Of a stretch of 64,000 nt of DNA, positions 1 through 11,725 are shown one piece after another; position 1 is the first letter of the stretch, and each line of letters opens with the position of its first letter. The DNA is taken from contig NC_091125.1 of assembly GCF_040183065.1 (NCBI RefSeq), forward strand, positions 111,996,121 through 112,060,120, written 5' to 3'. Below the pieces are notes generated by a model. It was not told the origin of the DNA. It did no database searches and worked only from the letters and a program-made list of their open reading frames with translations. The stretch is from Periplaneta americana (lineage: Eukaryota; Arthropoda; Insecta; Blattodea; Blattidae). The translations under genes and the position numbers were made by a program.

Positions 1-501
1 CTCTTACCAGTTCTTAGCGGGAGGGGTGTACACTGTACAAGAATCTATTCTGCGCTTCTAGTGTTCAATTAAATTGACTTAGCAGAAGGAAAAAACACAA
101 TTATTGTCAGTGTCTATATTTGACAATAATTGTAACACAAGAAACAATAGACTTACTCAGTTATAATTCACAATGCAGTCGTTTGTAAAGAATAATTTAT
201 TTACATGATTTGTATACAGTATTTGAAGTAAATATAAATATTGCAGTAATTTCGAAACAAAAAAAAAACGAACACAATATTTCATTTTACGTAGTAGGTA
301 CTGATTATTTCAAAGTAATACTCTTTCATTGTTCCTCAAGCATTATTGGGACCACTGGTGCACAAATGTTAAATAAAATATTTTACACCCAATTACATGC
401 AATAGGACATTGTGAAGATTTTAAACTGGAATCAATTCCTTGCTGTATATTAATATAAATTCACATTATTACTAATAAATTGGATAAATTAAGCTTGAAT
501 T

Positions 502-544
<43 letters not shown>

Positions 545-1500
545 TATTTGGAAAACGTTGAGAGCAAGTATTAGCAAGTTGGGAGCGTTACTGAATTGAG
601 TTAAAAGAGTACTTCACAAGCTGTGAACCGGGTACATTTTCTTTATGTCAGGTTTAAAGATTTATTAACGTAAATATATTAAGATAATATAGTAATGGGA
701 AGTGGAAAATTCGCCATTATGTATTATTTTTCCAGAAAAAATTTCCGCCTTATAAATAGTTGCTTTCTTCCTTCCCTCACAACCTCAAGATCCTCACATG
801 TATTCCTCACTATATTCTCATCACTTATCAGCTTATCAAATAAAAGTTTTAAGCCGTCTAACCATTGATGGCTGTGTTAGTACAGACTCCAAAACAACAT
901 CATTGTCATGTTTGTCTTGCCGTGAGAGTACTAATTAAGAAACAAGAGCTGGCGAATATCATATTTTGAGAACTTTACTAATATGATTTAAATTCTCACA
1001 TCACTATGAGGTCCACATGATATGATGAAAGCCTTTCATTTTAAAATAATTACTGTTGGCTGAGGAAAACATCATAACAGTTATGTTATATGATTCGTGA
1101 TTTCTCTTCTTCGTTATTTTCCATAACGCATTCACAATCACAGCTCAATGAGCACCCGTACTGATCTGTTACTGAAACAAAAGCTGTTCTGCTACTATAG
1201 GTACTGTACATCCCTGTCGCGTTCCCCTCCAAGCCGATTCGCTCCCTCCAGGTAGGGGAATAGGAACTGCACATTGCACAGAGACCAGTGCACAATGTGC
1301 GCGACTGCACAATGTGCAGGGTTTTGACATGCCTGATTTACTGTATCACTATTTAAGTTACTTAATAGAGCAAAAATCTGAAAATCGATAAATATGTCAC
1401 ATAGGAGTTATTGCCGAAACAACGACGATATACTGCTGAAAACAATGAGAGAATATTATGAATTATATAAGCATTTTTTATTGAAAAGACTCGATGTAGA
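1..1500. other. AT-rich sequence without recognised genes
   Basis: No ORF here has recognisable domains. There is a (TA)n run at about 508-541. The palindromic word GCACAATGTGC occurs twice near 1290-1318. Nothing else stands out. Confidence 0.6.
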
Positions 1501-1503
1501 GAT

Positions 1504-1575
1504 TTAGTAGCGTGTGTGGCCTCCACAACATTTCACGGCAGCTTGACAACTTTGGTGCAAACTTCCAATGAGTTT
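1504..1575 (-). pseudogene. Tc1-like transposase C-terminal fragment
   Basis: The minus strand reads CQAAVKCCGGHTRY followed by a stop, the typical end of Tc1-type transposases (a Cys/Arg-rich stretch, then GG(H/Y)T(R/K)Y). Upstream codons are out of frame. It is a short relic, supported by pattern recognition only. Confidence 0.45.
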
Positions 1576-2130
1576 CTGTCCTCTAATTTTTCTGGAGGAT
1601 TATCTCCAATTCCTCTTTCAGCCCCAAGTTTCTGGAGCTCTACGCTACCAACAATCGGTGATTGCAGGTAATATCAGCAAATAAATGTTATGTTATTATC
1701 CTATCTTTTTCCTTTTTAAGTTATCCTTATATTAGTATTTCCTATGCCTATAATTTCCACTTACAGCGCTTCTAATTTTGAACTTCAGGTGGAATCAGGG
1801 AATAGTTCCGAAATTATAGAAAATTTGTACTTCACAACATGTTTGAAACACCCGGTAGTAAACACAAAGTACTCACATTTCTTAACCTTAAAAGATCGAT
1901 CTATATTAAGATATCGAGTACTCCTGGGAAAATATTTGTAAAAGCTGATTTTCTGATATCATATCAAAGTATTTACTACTTAAAATTATGTTACAGTCAT
2001 TACAATCATCTTCAATTACATATTAAAACTTGCTGAAATTGACCCAACAAATTCCTCTTTACAGAGTGCAGAAAGAGTAATAATATTCCTAGATACGTTT
2101 ATATCTATCATTGAGAATCATATTTCCAGC

Positions 2131-2375
2131 TATAGGGTAAAGGTTGGTAATACTGTGATAGGAGTAATATTGCGACAGTTCTTTTTGAGAATTTATTACA
2201 ATTTTACTAAGCGAGAGAAGGACCGATTTTGTGTAGCAACTTATCCAAGAACATTCCCTTAATACGTTGACGTAAAAAACCGGTCTTCCTCTCGCTCAGT
2301 AAAATTGTAATAAATTCTCAAAAAGAACTATCACAATATTACTCATATCACAATATTACCAACTGTTACCCTATA
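2131..2375. mobile_element. TA-flanked palindromic MITE, copy 1
   Basis: The element starts TATAGGGTAAAGGTTGGTAA and ends with its near complement, ...TTACCCTATA, each end preceded or followed by TA. The interior is also largely self-complementary: AATTTTACT(A/G)AGCGAGAG pairs with CTCTCGCTCAGTAAAATT. There is no coding capacity. The TA target site suggests Tc1/mariner-type mobilisation. A related copy lies at 8608-8829. Confidence 0.75.
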
Positions 2376-2978
2376 TTATAACTTCATTAAACTGTGTTAA
2401 CTGCAAACAACTGATTTAAAATACGATTAAAATTGGATCCCAGGCAAGAAGCCTTGATTTGAAGAGGCTATTGTCTTCAAAAACATCCAATCCAATTATT
2501 TTTTCATGCTGCTAATTGTAAGGAAGAAATAATGCTGTCCTGTAATTAGGAATAATGATTACCGGTTACTTAATAGTTGTCACGTTCAAAAAAGTTAATA
2601 GGGGAATATTTACACATTATAATGGAATTACAAGCCAAAATAATTACCTATATCTATCGACGATTTTTATTTTTAATGTTTTTACTCTTTTCGGAATTAA
2701 AAATGGGACTCACATGATTTGGGTAGGTGTATACTTTAACGGGACATCGGACGTCATAATGACTTTCATGTCATAGGCAAAACTTAACCTACATAAAGCA
2801 TCAAAGTTGTGTCTTAACCCTTTCGTGTATTAAGGACGGATTTACTGAGGTCTGTATATCTTATTATATTTTAAAGTATCAAATTAGGTATGAAAATTGT
2901 TTCTCTTCTGATACTCCATTCTGCAATAGAGGATGTATTTTTGAATTACTGCCTTTGATTACTCTATTTCGACTGCAA
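2376..2978. other. No feature recognised
   Basis: About 600 bp of AT-rich sequence between two TIR elements. The short open frames have no similarity I recognise. Confidence 0.5.
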
Positions 2979-3729
2979 TACACCGTGTCCCGCTTAGAGG
3001 GATCGCTAAATAAATGTTCGCCATTTAAAATCAGATGAAGATATTGTTGTGATTTACATCTGACAAGATGCAAAAACTATCCACGTTTATGCACCAATGG
3101 TTTAAAAACAGTCGCATGTTCATGCGCATGCGCACTAACGTTTATCGTGGAAACAAGCCTGGCGCCATTCAGTAGAACATTCCGTCATTGGACCATCTTG
3201 AGGCAACAGCCACAGGGAATGTGTATCTGGACATGTTGCAGAACTTTTGTTGTTGATCAACTCCTCCCAGAATCGGTTTTTCAGCAACATGGGGCTCCAC
3301 CCCATTACTATGGAGTAGTGCGTGGCTTCTTGAATGCAAACTTTCCCAATAGGTTGATCGGAAGATGAGAACCCTTGTCTGGTCACCTAGGTCAACCGAC
3401 TTGATGCCCATTGACCTTCCTCTGGGGCTTTGTGACAAGTGGTGTGTACCAACGTGATACAGTTGACAGTTTGGAAAAAGTGAGACAACGCATTGTAAAT
3501 GCAGCTGCGCTAGTTACTCCACAAATATTATGGAACACTTGGCAGAAGGTTGAGTACCTTTTAGATATCTTCTGGGTAGCTCGAGGCGCAAACATCGAGT
3601 TGCACTGACCATTCTCCGAAACTCGGGGAGTTTTTACATCAAGTTATACAAAAAGTTATGCTATAAAACCATTATTTATAATTTAACTTAGCACTTATTT
3701 CTCGATCCCTCTAAGCGGGACACGGTGTA
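2979..3729 (+). mobile_element. Tc1/mariner element with perfect 25-bp TIRs and an internally deleted transposase
   Basis: The TIRs 2981-3005 (CACCGTGTCCCGCTTAGAGG...) and 3703-3727 are perfect reverse complements and are flanked by TA on both sides. The interior (about 3166-3606, +) encodes the C-terminal half of an IS630/Tc1-mariner DDE transposase: VFQQHGAPPHYY, then FPNRLIGR, FLWGF.TSGVY and a degenerate C-terminus. The frame is broken between 3366 and 3410, and the N-terminal half is missing, so the copy is non-autonomous. The intact TIRs suggest it could have been moved in trans. Confidence 0.8.
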
Positions 3730-3911
3730 TAATTACGTACAACGAAGTACAGTATAGTAAAAATATTAGACAACCTCAAACATTCTCGATTCCCGATTAT
3801 TTATCATTATGAGGTCTTTATAGTGTAGTGTCAGTTCCTCTCGTAAAGCTAAGCAATAAACTTTCACAATTACGTCAAAAGGGACTTCTTTCAAATCCAT
3901 ACTGTGCACTG

Positions 3912-3913
<2 letters not shown>

Positions 3914-3983
<70 letters not shown>
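3914..3983. repeat. (ATT)n microsatellite
   Basis: About 23 uninterrupted ATT units directly abut the 5' end of the LINE at 3984, with a second (ATT)n array just after that LINE. The arrays read through in frame as a Tyr run fused to the reverse transcriptase, but this is an artefact of position. Confidence 0.9.
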
Positions 3984-3986
<3 letters not shown>

Positions 3987-5411
3987 GCTATCTGGGAAAA
4001 GGAAATTGTACCAGAACAATGGAAGGAGTCCATAATTGTACCTATTTTTAAAAAGGGGGACAAAACCAACTGTGATAACTTTCAAGGAATATCACTTTTG
4101 TTGACGTCGTACAAAATTTTGTCCAATATCCTTTTGAGAAGATTAACTCCGTACGTAGATGAAATTATTGGGGATCATCAGTGCGGTTTTCGGCGTAATA
4201 CGAGTAGATCGACTATTGATCAGATTTTTTGTATTCAACAGATAATGGAGAAAAAATGGGAGTATAAGGGCACAGTACATCAGTTATTCATAGACTTCAA
4301 AAAGGCATATGACTCGGTTAAGAGGGAAGTATTATATGATATTCTTATTGAATTTCGTATTCCCAAGAAGAAACTAGTTCGATTAATTAAAATGTGTCTC
4401 AGTGAAACATACAGCAGAGTCCGTATAGGTCAGTTTCTATCTGATGCTTTTCCAATTCTCTGCGGGCTAAAGCAGGGAGATGCACTATCACCTTTACTTT
4501 TTAACTTCGCTCTAGAATATGCCATTAGGAAAGTTCAGGATAACAGAGAGGGTTTGGAATTGAACGGGTTACATCAGCTTCTTGTCTATGCGGATGACGT
4601 GAATATGTTAGGAGAAAATACACAAACGATTAGGGAAAACACGGAAATTTTACTTGAAGCAAGTAAAGCGATCGGTTTGGAAGTAAATCCCGAAAAGACA
4701 AAGTATATGATTATGTCTCGTGACCAGAATATTGTACGAAATGGAAATATAAAAATTGGAGATTTATCCTTCGAAGAGGTGGAAAGATTCAAATATCTTG
4801 GAGCAACAGTAACAAATATAAATGACACTCGGGAGGAAATTAAACGCAGAATAAATATGGGAAATGCGTGTTATTATTCGGCTGAGAAGCTCTTATCATC
4901 CAGTCTGCTGTCCAAAAATCTGAAAGTTAGAATTTATAAAACAGTTATATTACCGGTTGTTCTGTATGGTTGTGAAACTTGAACTCTCACTCTGAGAGAG
5001 GAACATAGGTTAAGGGTGTTTGAGAATAAGGTGCTTAGGAAAATATTTGGGGCTAAGCGGGATGAAGTTACAGGAGAATGGAGAAAGTTACACAACGCAG
5101 AACTGCACGCATTGTATTCTTCACCTGACATAATTAGGAACATTAAATCCAGACGTTTGAGATGGGCAGGGCATGTAGCACGTATGGGCGAATCCAGAAA
5201 TGCATATAAAGTATTAGTTGGGAGATCGGAGGGAAAAAGACCTTTAGGGAGGCCGAGACGTAGATGGGAGGATAATATTAAAATGGATTTGAGGGAGGTG
5301 GGATATGATGATAGAGACTGGATTAATCTTGCACAGGATAGGGACCAATGGCGGGCTTATGTGAGGGCGACAATGAACCTTCGGGTTCCTTAAAAGCCAT
5401 TTGTAAGTAAG

Positions 5412-5416
<5 letters not shown>
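3984..5416 (+). mobile_element. RTE-like non-LTR retrotransposon, 5'-truncated, copy 1 (reverse transcriptase to 3' end)
   Basis: The reverse transcriptase domain is readable: a [15 protein letters not shown] N-terminal block, motif [12 protein letters not shown] near 4286-4320, motif [16 protein letters not shown] near 4464-4510, and the catalytic YADD at 4587-4598. The thumb/linker ([24 protein letters not shown]) and the C-terminal GHVARMGESRNAYKVL / RPRRRWEDNIK block follow. One in-frame TGA at 4980-4982 stands where sister copies have TGG (Trp); otherwise the frame is open to the TAA at 5391. The endonuclease domain is absent because of 5' truncation. The 3' end is a short (GTAA)n tail at about 5402-5416. 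The RTE assignment rests on domain style and the tail. Confidence 0.85.
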
Positions 5417-5463
<47 letters not shown>

Positions 5464-5504
5464 CATCATCATTATCATCATCATTATCATCATCATTATC
5501 ATTA
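5417..5504. repeat. (ATT)n grading into (ATC/ATT) repeat
   Basis: ATT units run from about 5417 to 5462, followed by CATCATCATT-type degenerate units. The array lies immediately 3' of the LINE tail, mirroring the array 5' of it. Confidence 0.85.
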
Positions 5505-6050
5505 AATAACGCCTGCAAAATAAAGTGTGCCAAAATAACTAAACATTCAATTTCGTTTAAAAACTAGTAAATGTGTGTAGAAGTTATTTAAAAATATAAA
5601 TATTCAGCGGTTTCGACTAAACGTATATCTGAACTCTCTCACTTGTCAAATACACATTTGTTATAGCGAAAAAAGTTCGTAACCCAACCTAAATGAAAAG
5701 ATACGTTGACAAGTGAAGTTCGATGACAATGTTTTCTTCCGGAGGATGTGTTATACAATACATCCCTTACACAACATCCGCTATAATTTCCGATAATCCG
5801 AAAGACGCTCTTGTTAGCAAGGTTTTAAAAAAATGGTATAAAAACTTTTGTCTAAGTCCCTGTTCTAACTTAAGTGTCGAAATTCATCATGGTTTCCACG
5901 ATTTTACTTACATTATGCCTCCATGACATAATATCAGCATAATGTAGAGCTTTCACAGCTTTCACTAAGCTAATGTACTTCACAAAAATTAAATACTTAT
6001 ATCTTTGGTTGGATTCGAACTCGAAAAATGATTTTCTAGAGGTAATCATT
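5505..6050. other. No feature recognised
   Basis: AT-rich single-copy-looking sequence with no coding or RNA signal that I can identify. Confidence 0.5.
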
Positions 6051-6051
6051 A

Positions 6052-6416
6052 TTCAGAATGAGTCATAATTATGTACTGTAAAGTATTGCAGAGTATTCTA
6101 TACATGAAAACAAACATATTTTGTCATATAAACGTATAGCCGATACTGGATTGTTACCAAGATATGACAACATTGCGTTATTTCAAAGCTAGTCTACCTA
6201 TTACCCGTGGCTAAAATTGGAACTAACAAAACAACACCGAATATTAGTTCCGATTTTAGCTACGGGTAATTGGTTGATTAGCTTTGAAATAATACAATGT
6301 TGCTATATCTACATAAGAATGCAGTATCGGCTATACGTTTATATGACGAAGTATGTTTGTTATGGTGTATAGAATACTCTGTAATACGTTATAGTACATA
6401 ATTACGACTCACTCTG
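6052..6416. mobile_element. Long palindromic (fold-back) element
   Basis: Two arms of about 175 bp (6052-6227 and 6244-6416) are imperfect reverse complements around a short loop near 6228-6243. Examples are GGCTAAAATTGGAACTAA against TTAGTTCCGATTTTAGC, and AGCCGATACTG against CAGTATCGGCT. There is no ORF. It is typical of a fold-back MITE; if transcribed it would form one long hairpin. Confidence 0.75.
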
Positions 6417-6451
6417 ACACATAATTATTTCCCTTAAAAATTAATAAATCC

Positions 6452-6595
6452 GTAACGCGACAGTCCATGGAGTACCAAATCCGACCTGGCAGCTGGTCTC
6501 ATGTCAGCATTGTCTCAGAAAAGGTGAACGATCATTCAACCAGTATAGGGGTAACATGTAATCAGTACGATCATCCCCTTTAGCCGTTACTTATG
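6452..6595 (-). repeat. SINE family C, partial copy
   Basis: It shares CCGTA(A/G)CGC(A/G)ACAG, the GGTGAA(C/T)GA(T/C)CAT(C/T)CAACCAGTA block and GGTAAC(A/G)(C/T)G with the longer copy at 25528-25870. Only the 3'-side portion is present, with no B-box. Confidence 0.55.
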
Positions 6596-6620
6596 ATTTT
6601 ATTCTAGGTTTTTGTCCCAA

Positions 6621-6871
6621 TAATTGAAGGGTTCAGAACCACAGTGGGCCAAGCGCCATTTACTAAAACCGTAGAAAACAAGGGTTAAAATGAAGTTATC
6701 ACCACAATTCAATGGAAAAATATAGCAAGTAATATAAAGTACTGTATACACATTCAAACTAAATGATATATCAATTTTCATTAAACTATGGTATTCACTT
6801 AACTTTAACACTTGCTTTCTCCGTTTTTAATAAATGACGCTTGGCCACTATGGCTCTGAACCCTTCAATTA
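6621..6871. mobile_element. MITE, internally deleted copy of the TAATTGAAGGGTTCAGA family
   Basis: The TIRs TAATTGAAGGGTTCAGAACC and its complement at 6848-6871 enclose 200 bp. Both terminal sub-regions align with the ends of the 1.4-kb relative at 33493-34894, while the middle kilobase of that relative is missing here. No ORF. Confidence 0.75.
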
Positions 6872-7790
6872 CACAGATAAATAAGCATCCCTCTATCTCT
6901 ACAAATCCCTACTATTCTGTTCGGATGTGTTTCGCATAATCAATAAGACAGGCTAGAAGGACAGTATTGCGAAATATGAAAAGCTATAAATTGAAGCGTT
7001 GACATAGAAATAGTTCCTTATCACTTCGCTAACCAGTGACGTCATGGGCCAGTCATATGCCATACAGAACTCGGATAAACATTTGTTATAATCTCGAAAT
7101 TAATAACATAGACAGCACAGTGACTAAAAACAAAATCTTTTTCTCTCGATTTCCTCCTGGCTAGAAAATGAGTAGAGTCTCCTTCATTTCACAAACTATA
7201 CTGGGATGACTTATCTTTATAACTATGCAATAGATCAAATGAGACATGCCCTGTTGTTTGGCATCCTTTTTTCTGACCACAACATTAGCAATAGAATGAC
7301 CACAATTTTCTGCAACCTTCTGGACTGAAGGTCGTATGTAATTGCTTCTGCCTTCCATAATCTTCTGATATATTGGAGTTTAAGAAGTTATTTCGAGAAG
7401 TCGATTCATACTCGTAATTGTATCATTCTGCAGTATATTTAACCATTTTCTTCCACAAACATATATTGAAGCTGTCCACCTTATTGCCGAAGTAGACAAA
7501 GGGCTGAAGCAGTTTTTTTTTCTGTTCCCTCTTCGCAAAATTGTTTCCATGAAAAGTCGATTTCTTGTGTTGGAGAAAGTGTGTGTTCTCGTGACCGCTC
7601 ATATTGAAATAATCCAAAATAAAATACAGTATTACAACAATAATTAAAACGCACAGAGATTAAATAAAATTAAATCTCAAATCTGCAAATAAAGTTATAT
7701 ATCAATATGAAAATATGTTAAAAATTTTAAATAATAATCGCAACAAAATTTGACGACTGTGTGAATGGCACAATACAGAGCTTTCGCCAG
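6872..7790. other. No gene recognised
   Basis: Several short open frames on the minus strand have no recognisable domain. No strong repeat is seen inside the window. Confidence 0.45.
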
Positions 7791-7794
7791 AGAA

Positions 7795-8035
7795 CAGGTT
7801 TCGTTCAAATAAATAGTATCGGTCACTTACTGTTATAGATCCAACGCGACTATCGACGAAATAGTGTACGCATTTCTCCTGGACAGAGCGTGGTACACAG
7901 ATAACACAGAATGAAGGGATGTCAAGGTTGAGCATTAGTATACAGCTGACTTTCATTCAGTGCAATTCAGTTTAGTTCGTGGCAAATCAGCACATATTAG
8001 AACACGAATCTTCACAAAGTAATCGTACAAAAATT
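7795..8035 (-). repeat. Dispersed repeat B, copy 1
   Basis: Its reverse complement matches 23612-23900: GCCACGAACTAAACTGAA, TCAGCTGT.TACTAATGCTC, ACCTTGA(C/T)(A/G)TCC, and CCACGCTC..TCCAGGAGAAATG followed by ACACTATTTC. Not coding as far as I can see; the family is unidentified. Confidence 0.6.
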
Positions 8036-8215
8036 ATCCTGCTATATTTCTACTAGAATATTCTGCTGTTCCACAGTCATGTGACTCAACAATCCAGAAT
8101 GTAGTGAAAAACGTGAGAGGAAACCTGTTGATTTTAAATGAAAAAGCAGACGTATAAATCAAATTCTAATTGAAGAGCTCTAGATAACGTAGGCTATAGG
8201 CTAGAACAGTATCTC

Positions 8216-8400
8216 ATGACATCATTAAGAAAGTTAGCTCAACAGGCAGTCAAGACATCTGCTTGGAAAGCGACGAAATTGTTAAAACTAAAGCCTTTAA
8301 AGACAACAGTCGTTCACAATTTGGATGCAACGAACCATATACCTAGGGTTCAATTCCATAGATGTAGACGAAATCCAGCGTGTCTAGAAATCTTTTAGAG
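8216..8400 (+). pseudogene. Mariner/IS630-type transposase N-terminal fragment
   Basis: An open frame reads RKLAQQAV..TSAWKATKLLKLKPLKTTVVHNL, resembling the helix-turn-helix linker region of insect mariner-type transposases (usual pattern: S..RA.KLLKL.PYK..VVHEL). The stretch after residue about 40 is unlike the family, and the catalytic part is missing. Confidence 0.5.
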
Positions 8401-8607
8401 AGGATTAGAGAGGATGGTCGACAGTTGTAGTACTTATTAGAAGGTAAGCCAATAAATTGCATCTGGAATGTAATATAGGCTTATCAGTCCCAAGATTTTA
8501 ATGCCGAAAGCTGACGTGCTGAATCACCGCCAAGTGGACTGTTACTTGCAAATTGTTCCGGATGATGCCGTACGAAGTGAAACCTTTTTCTAGGCGTACA
8601 CCCGTTG

Positions 8608-8829
8608 TAGGGTAAAGGTTGGTCATATTGTGATACTAATAATATTATGATAGTACTTTTTGAGAATTTTTTACAATTTTACTGAGCGAGAGAAGGACCG
8701 GTTTTGTGCAGAAACTTGTCCACGAACATTCCCTTAATACGTTGACGCAAAAAACCAATCTTCCTCCCGCTCAGTAAAATTGTAAAAAATTCTCAAAAAG
8801 AACTATCATAATATTATTAGTGTACCCTA
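8608..8829. mobile_element. TA-flanked palindromic MITE, copy 2
   Basis: Starts TAGGGTAAAGGTTGGTCATA and ends GTACCCTAA. The interior matches the copy at 2131-2375, including the inverted AATTTTACTGAGCGAGAG and CATTCCCTTAATACGTTGAC. The right terminus has lost the AACTGTTACC part. Confidence 0.7.
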
Positions 8830-10735
8830 ATACTTTCATTCTTTTGAAATGCTTGACAAGAGACCAGCATCTGCTGTGATGGTGGAATCTTCGCCTTTTT
8901 ATATCGGGATTAAATTTTCTTTCAATAATGAGACGTTTGCCAAATTTGAATTTCAACTGTACCAAGACTAAATTAAAAATCAAAGATACCTATGTTCACT
9001 TAAATATTAGTGACATGCTAAGTGAGATGTACAAAGTGAAAAGTGACTCCAAAATGGTTCAACAAAATAACGAATGTGCTAGTGATCTCACACTGCAATA
9101 TTACAGAATGAAGAGTTTCAAGATATATTAGACCAGTGTAAGGGACAGAAAAAATGAAAATATCTTAGCATGTAAATATTAGTACTATTTTTGTATCCAG
9201 TTTTAATAAACAGATTTTCATTGTATACATTGTTTCATTTTCCTATGCTGTATCGAATTTAAAATTACACTGCTCCGTCGATATAGTAGAAAGCCTTTAT
9301 TTACCTACTAGATATAACACGCATAGTAGCAAGTCCCCTGCAATCGGCAAGCATCTTGTATGGTTAGAGCATGGGATAGTAAAAAATCGATCTTAAGGGA
9401 ATGGTTATTTAGGAGTTGTTATTCATTATAAAAAGTGATCTGATACAACGTTAATACAAATTAATTTTATTTCTTAGATTATATCTCTCTAAAAGATCAA
9501 ATAAATAAATAAAATAAACAAAAAATAAATAAAGTAAACAAATAAATATTACCTTAGTCTCTCCAACAATATACTTAATACTTGCGCCGTTTTCAAGGCG
9601 TGAATAATATTTATTTTGTCAGAAATACTCAGACGTGGACGTGTTTGTGACATAATGCCTTACCGGTATGGGGGGCCTTGGTTTCTCGTCACAACAACGG
9701 ACCACGTTGTACTATTTTGCTGCTTTCTTGAGACTCAAAAGCATCTACTAAATATGCGGAACATGTAATGTTCTTCACTTCTAGACTCTAATCCATTTAC
9801 TACCAACCAGTTTAACATCATTGTTTAGAAATTGCAGAGAATCTTTGACAATACAACCATCATCACAGAGCTCATCTAGATTAATATACCATTCCAATTT
9901 CAATCGTTATATATACCGCGAGCAATTCAATACAGTAACTTCTTAACATACAAAATACAATTAGCTTACAAAATTGGCTATTATAGTAGTAATAATAATA
10001 ATAAAATACGAAACACATGAGGGTGGGGCTAATACAAACGACAAACTGAAGAGGTGAGTGTGAGGAATCAATGTTTTTTTCTCTGCGTAAAGGCAATTCA
10101 GAGCGTAATTACGTTTCGCACGCCAAGATGAGGAATTTGAAGGCCGCATACAATCATATAACATATCGACAAATACTTGATTGAAGCATAAGCGGATACA
10201 CTTATACGTCTGAGCAAGAACAGATCCAGATCAAACCAGTTTTGGAGTACTATATCGATAAAGCGCAACTATGACTGCTTTGTGAGTTACAATTCCGTTT
10301 AAGACATTGATATTTGTTACTAATTTGTTTATGTCTGATTTCCTGTATTTATTTTGACGTCTTGAGTTTCTGTATCTGTGTAGAATGTAATTCTAAAATT
10401 TATTATACAAAGGAATGAAAAAAAAAAAAAATTGAACCTCATAAATAAAAAAAATGCTCAAAGGAGTAAAGACGGACAGAAGGACGAAAATGAAAACAGG
10501 GAAAAGAAAAAAAAACAGAAAATGGACAAATTAATGAATTAATTAATTAACAAGTAAGTAAAGAGCAACAAGATGCGACAGGAGAAAGCAGGACAGGCAG
10601 ACAGCTACATAGGCACAAAGACGGATAAGATAAGATAAGGTAAGACGAAATAGGCCTATATAAAAAGATACAATTGATAAGATAGGACGGAAAAAATAAG
10701 ATAAGAAGTGGTAAGTTAAGCTAGGATAAAATAAG
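8830..10735. other. No gene recognised; AT-rich with simple-sequence runs
   Basis: It contains AAATAAAT-type runs (about 9494-9548), a short (ATA/TTA) stretch near 9990-10005 and poly-A runs near 10428. The small open frames lack recognisable domains. 10440-10735 is purine-rich (GATAAGA/GACAGA words). Confidence 0.5.
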
Positions 10736-10736
10736 A

Positions 10737-11190
10737 CCTTACTTACTTACTTACTTACTTACTTAATGGCTTTTAAGGAACCCGGAGGTTCATTGCCGCC
10801 CTCACATAAGCCCGCCATTGGTCCCTATCCTGAGAAAAATTAATCCATTCTCTATCATCATATCCCACCTCCCTCAAGTCCATTTTAATATTATCCTCCC
10901 ATCTACGTCTCGGCCTCCCTAAAGGTCTTTTTCCCTCCTGCCTCCCAACTAACACTCTATATGCATTTCTGGATGCGCCCATACGTGCTACATGCCTTGC
11001 CCATCTCAAACGTCTGGATTTAATATTCCTAATTATGTCAGGTGAAGAATACAATGCGTGCAGTTCTGTGTTGTGTAACTTTCTCCATTCTCCTGTAACT
11101 TCATCCCTCTTAGCCCCAAATATTTTCCTAAGAATCTTATTCTCAAACACCCGTAGTCTCTGTTCCTCTCTCAAAGTGAGAGTTGAAGGA
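10737..11190 (-). mobile_element. RTE-like LINE 3' fragment, copy 2
   Basis: The minus strand encodes LREEQRLRVFENKILRKIFGAKRDEVTGEWRKL, then RRLRWARHVARMGASRNAYRVL and RPRRRWEDNIKMDLREV, ending ...MNLRVP-stop at about 10773. The 3' tail is (TTAC)n on the plus strand at 10737-10765. The frame is intact over this part. Upstream of about 11190 the sequence departs from copy 1 and reads GAPPAWGLGEGLTT; this may be another repeat. Confidence 0.8.
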
Positions 11191-11395
11191 TTCGTAACAA
11201 GCTGTTTTTTACGGTGAAGGGTTGTTAGCCCTTCGCCCAACCCCCAAGCTGGAGGAGCACCCCTCATAGGCTATCCGCGACTGCTTATTCAATATATTCA
11301 CAGCTACCCTCCATATCTAGAGACCATCTCCTCGATCCGCAACGTTAGGACGCGCCATACCGTGGTGATAGGGACCCACAATACATGGAAAACAA
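11191..11395. other. Repeat-like flank of LINE copy 2, unclassified
   Basis: A GC-richer stretch lies between the LINE coding part and AAAACAAGACAA. It reads through in the LINE frame for about 25 codons but differs from the sister copies, so it is either a rearranged 5' part or an older insertion target. Confidence 0.35.
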
Positions 11396-11450
11396 GACAA
11401 TATAAGATAAAAAAAAAAGATATAGGATATAGTAAGAAAGGATAAGACAA

Positions 11451-11711
11451 AGCCACCGGCGTGGCTCAGTCGGTTAAGGCGCTTGCCTGCCGATCTGATG
11501 TTGCGTTCGGGCGCGGGTTCGATCCCCGCTTGGGCTGATTACCTAGTTGGGTCTTTTCCGAGGTTTTCCCCAACCGTAAGGTTAATGTCAGGTAATCTAT
11601 GGCGAATCCTCGGCCTCATCTCGCCAAATACCATCTCGCTATCACCAATCTCATCGACGCTAAATAACCTAGTAGTTGATACAGCGTCGTTAAATAACCA
11701 ACTTTAAAAAA
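11451..11711 (+). mobile_element. tRNA-derived SINE (family A), full length with target-site duplication
   Basis: An A-box (TGGCTCAGTCGG, 11462-11473) and B-box (GGTTCGATCCC, 11516-11526) form a tRNA-like head. It is followed by a body ending AACGACGC..., GTTAAATAACCAA and a short A-tail. The element is bracketed by a perfect 14-bp duplication AAAGGATAAGACAA (11437-11450 and 11712-11725), the mark of LINE-mediated insertion. The flanking 14-mers make both ends certain. Confidence 0.88.
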
Positions 11712-11725
11712 AAAGGATAAGACAA

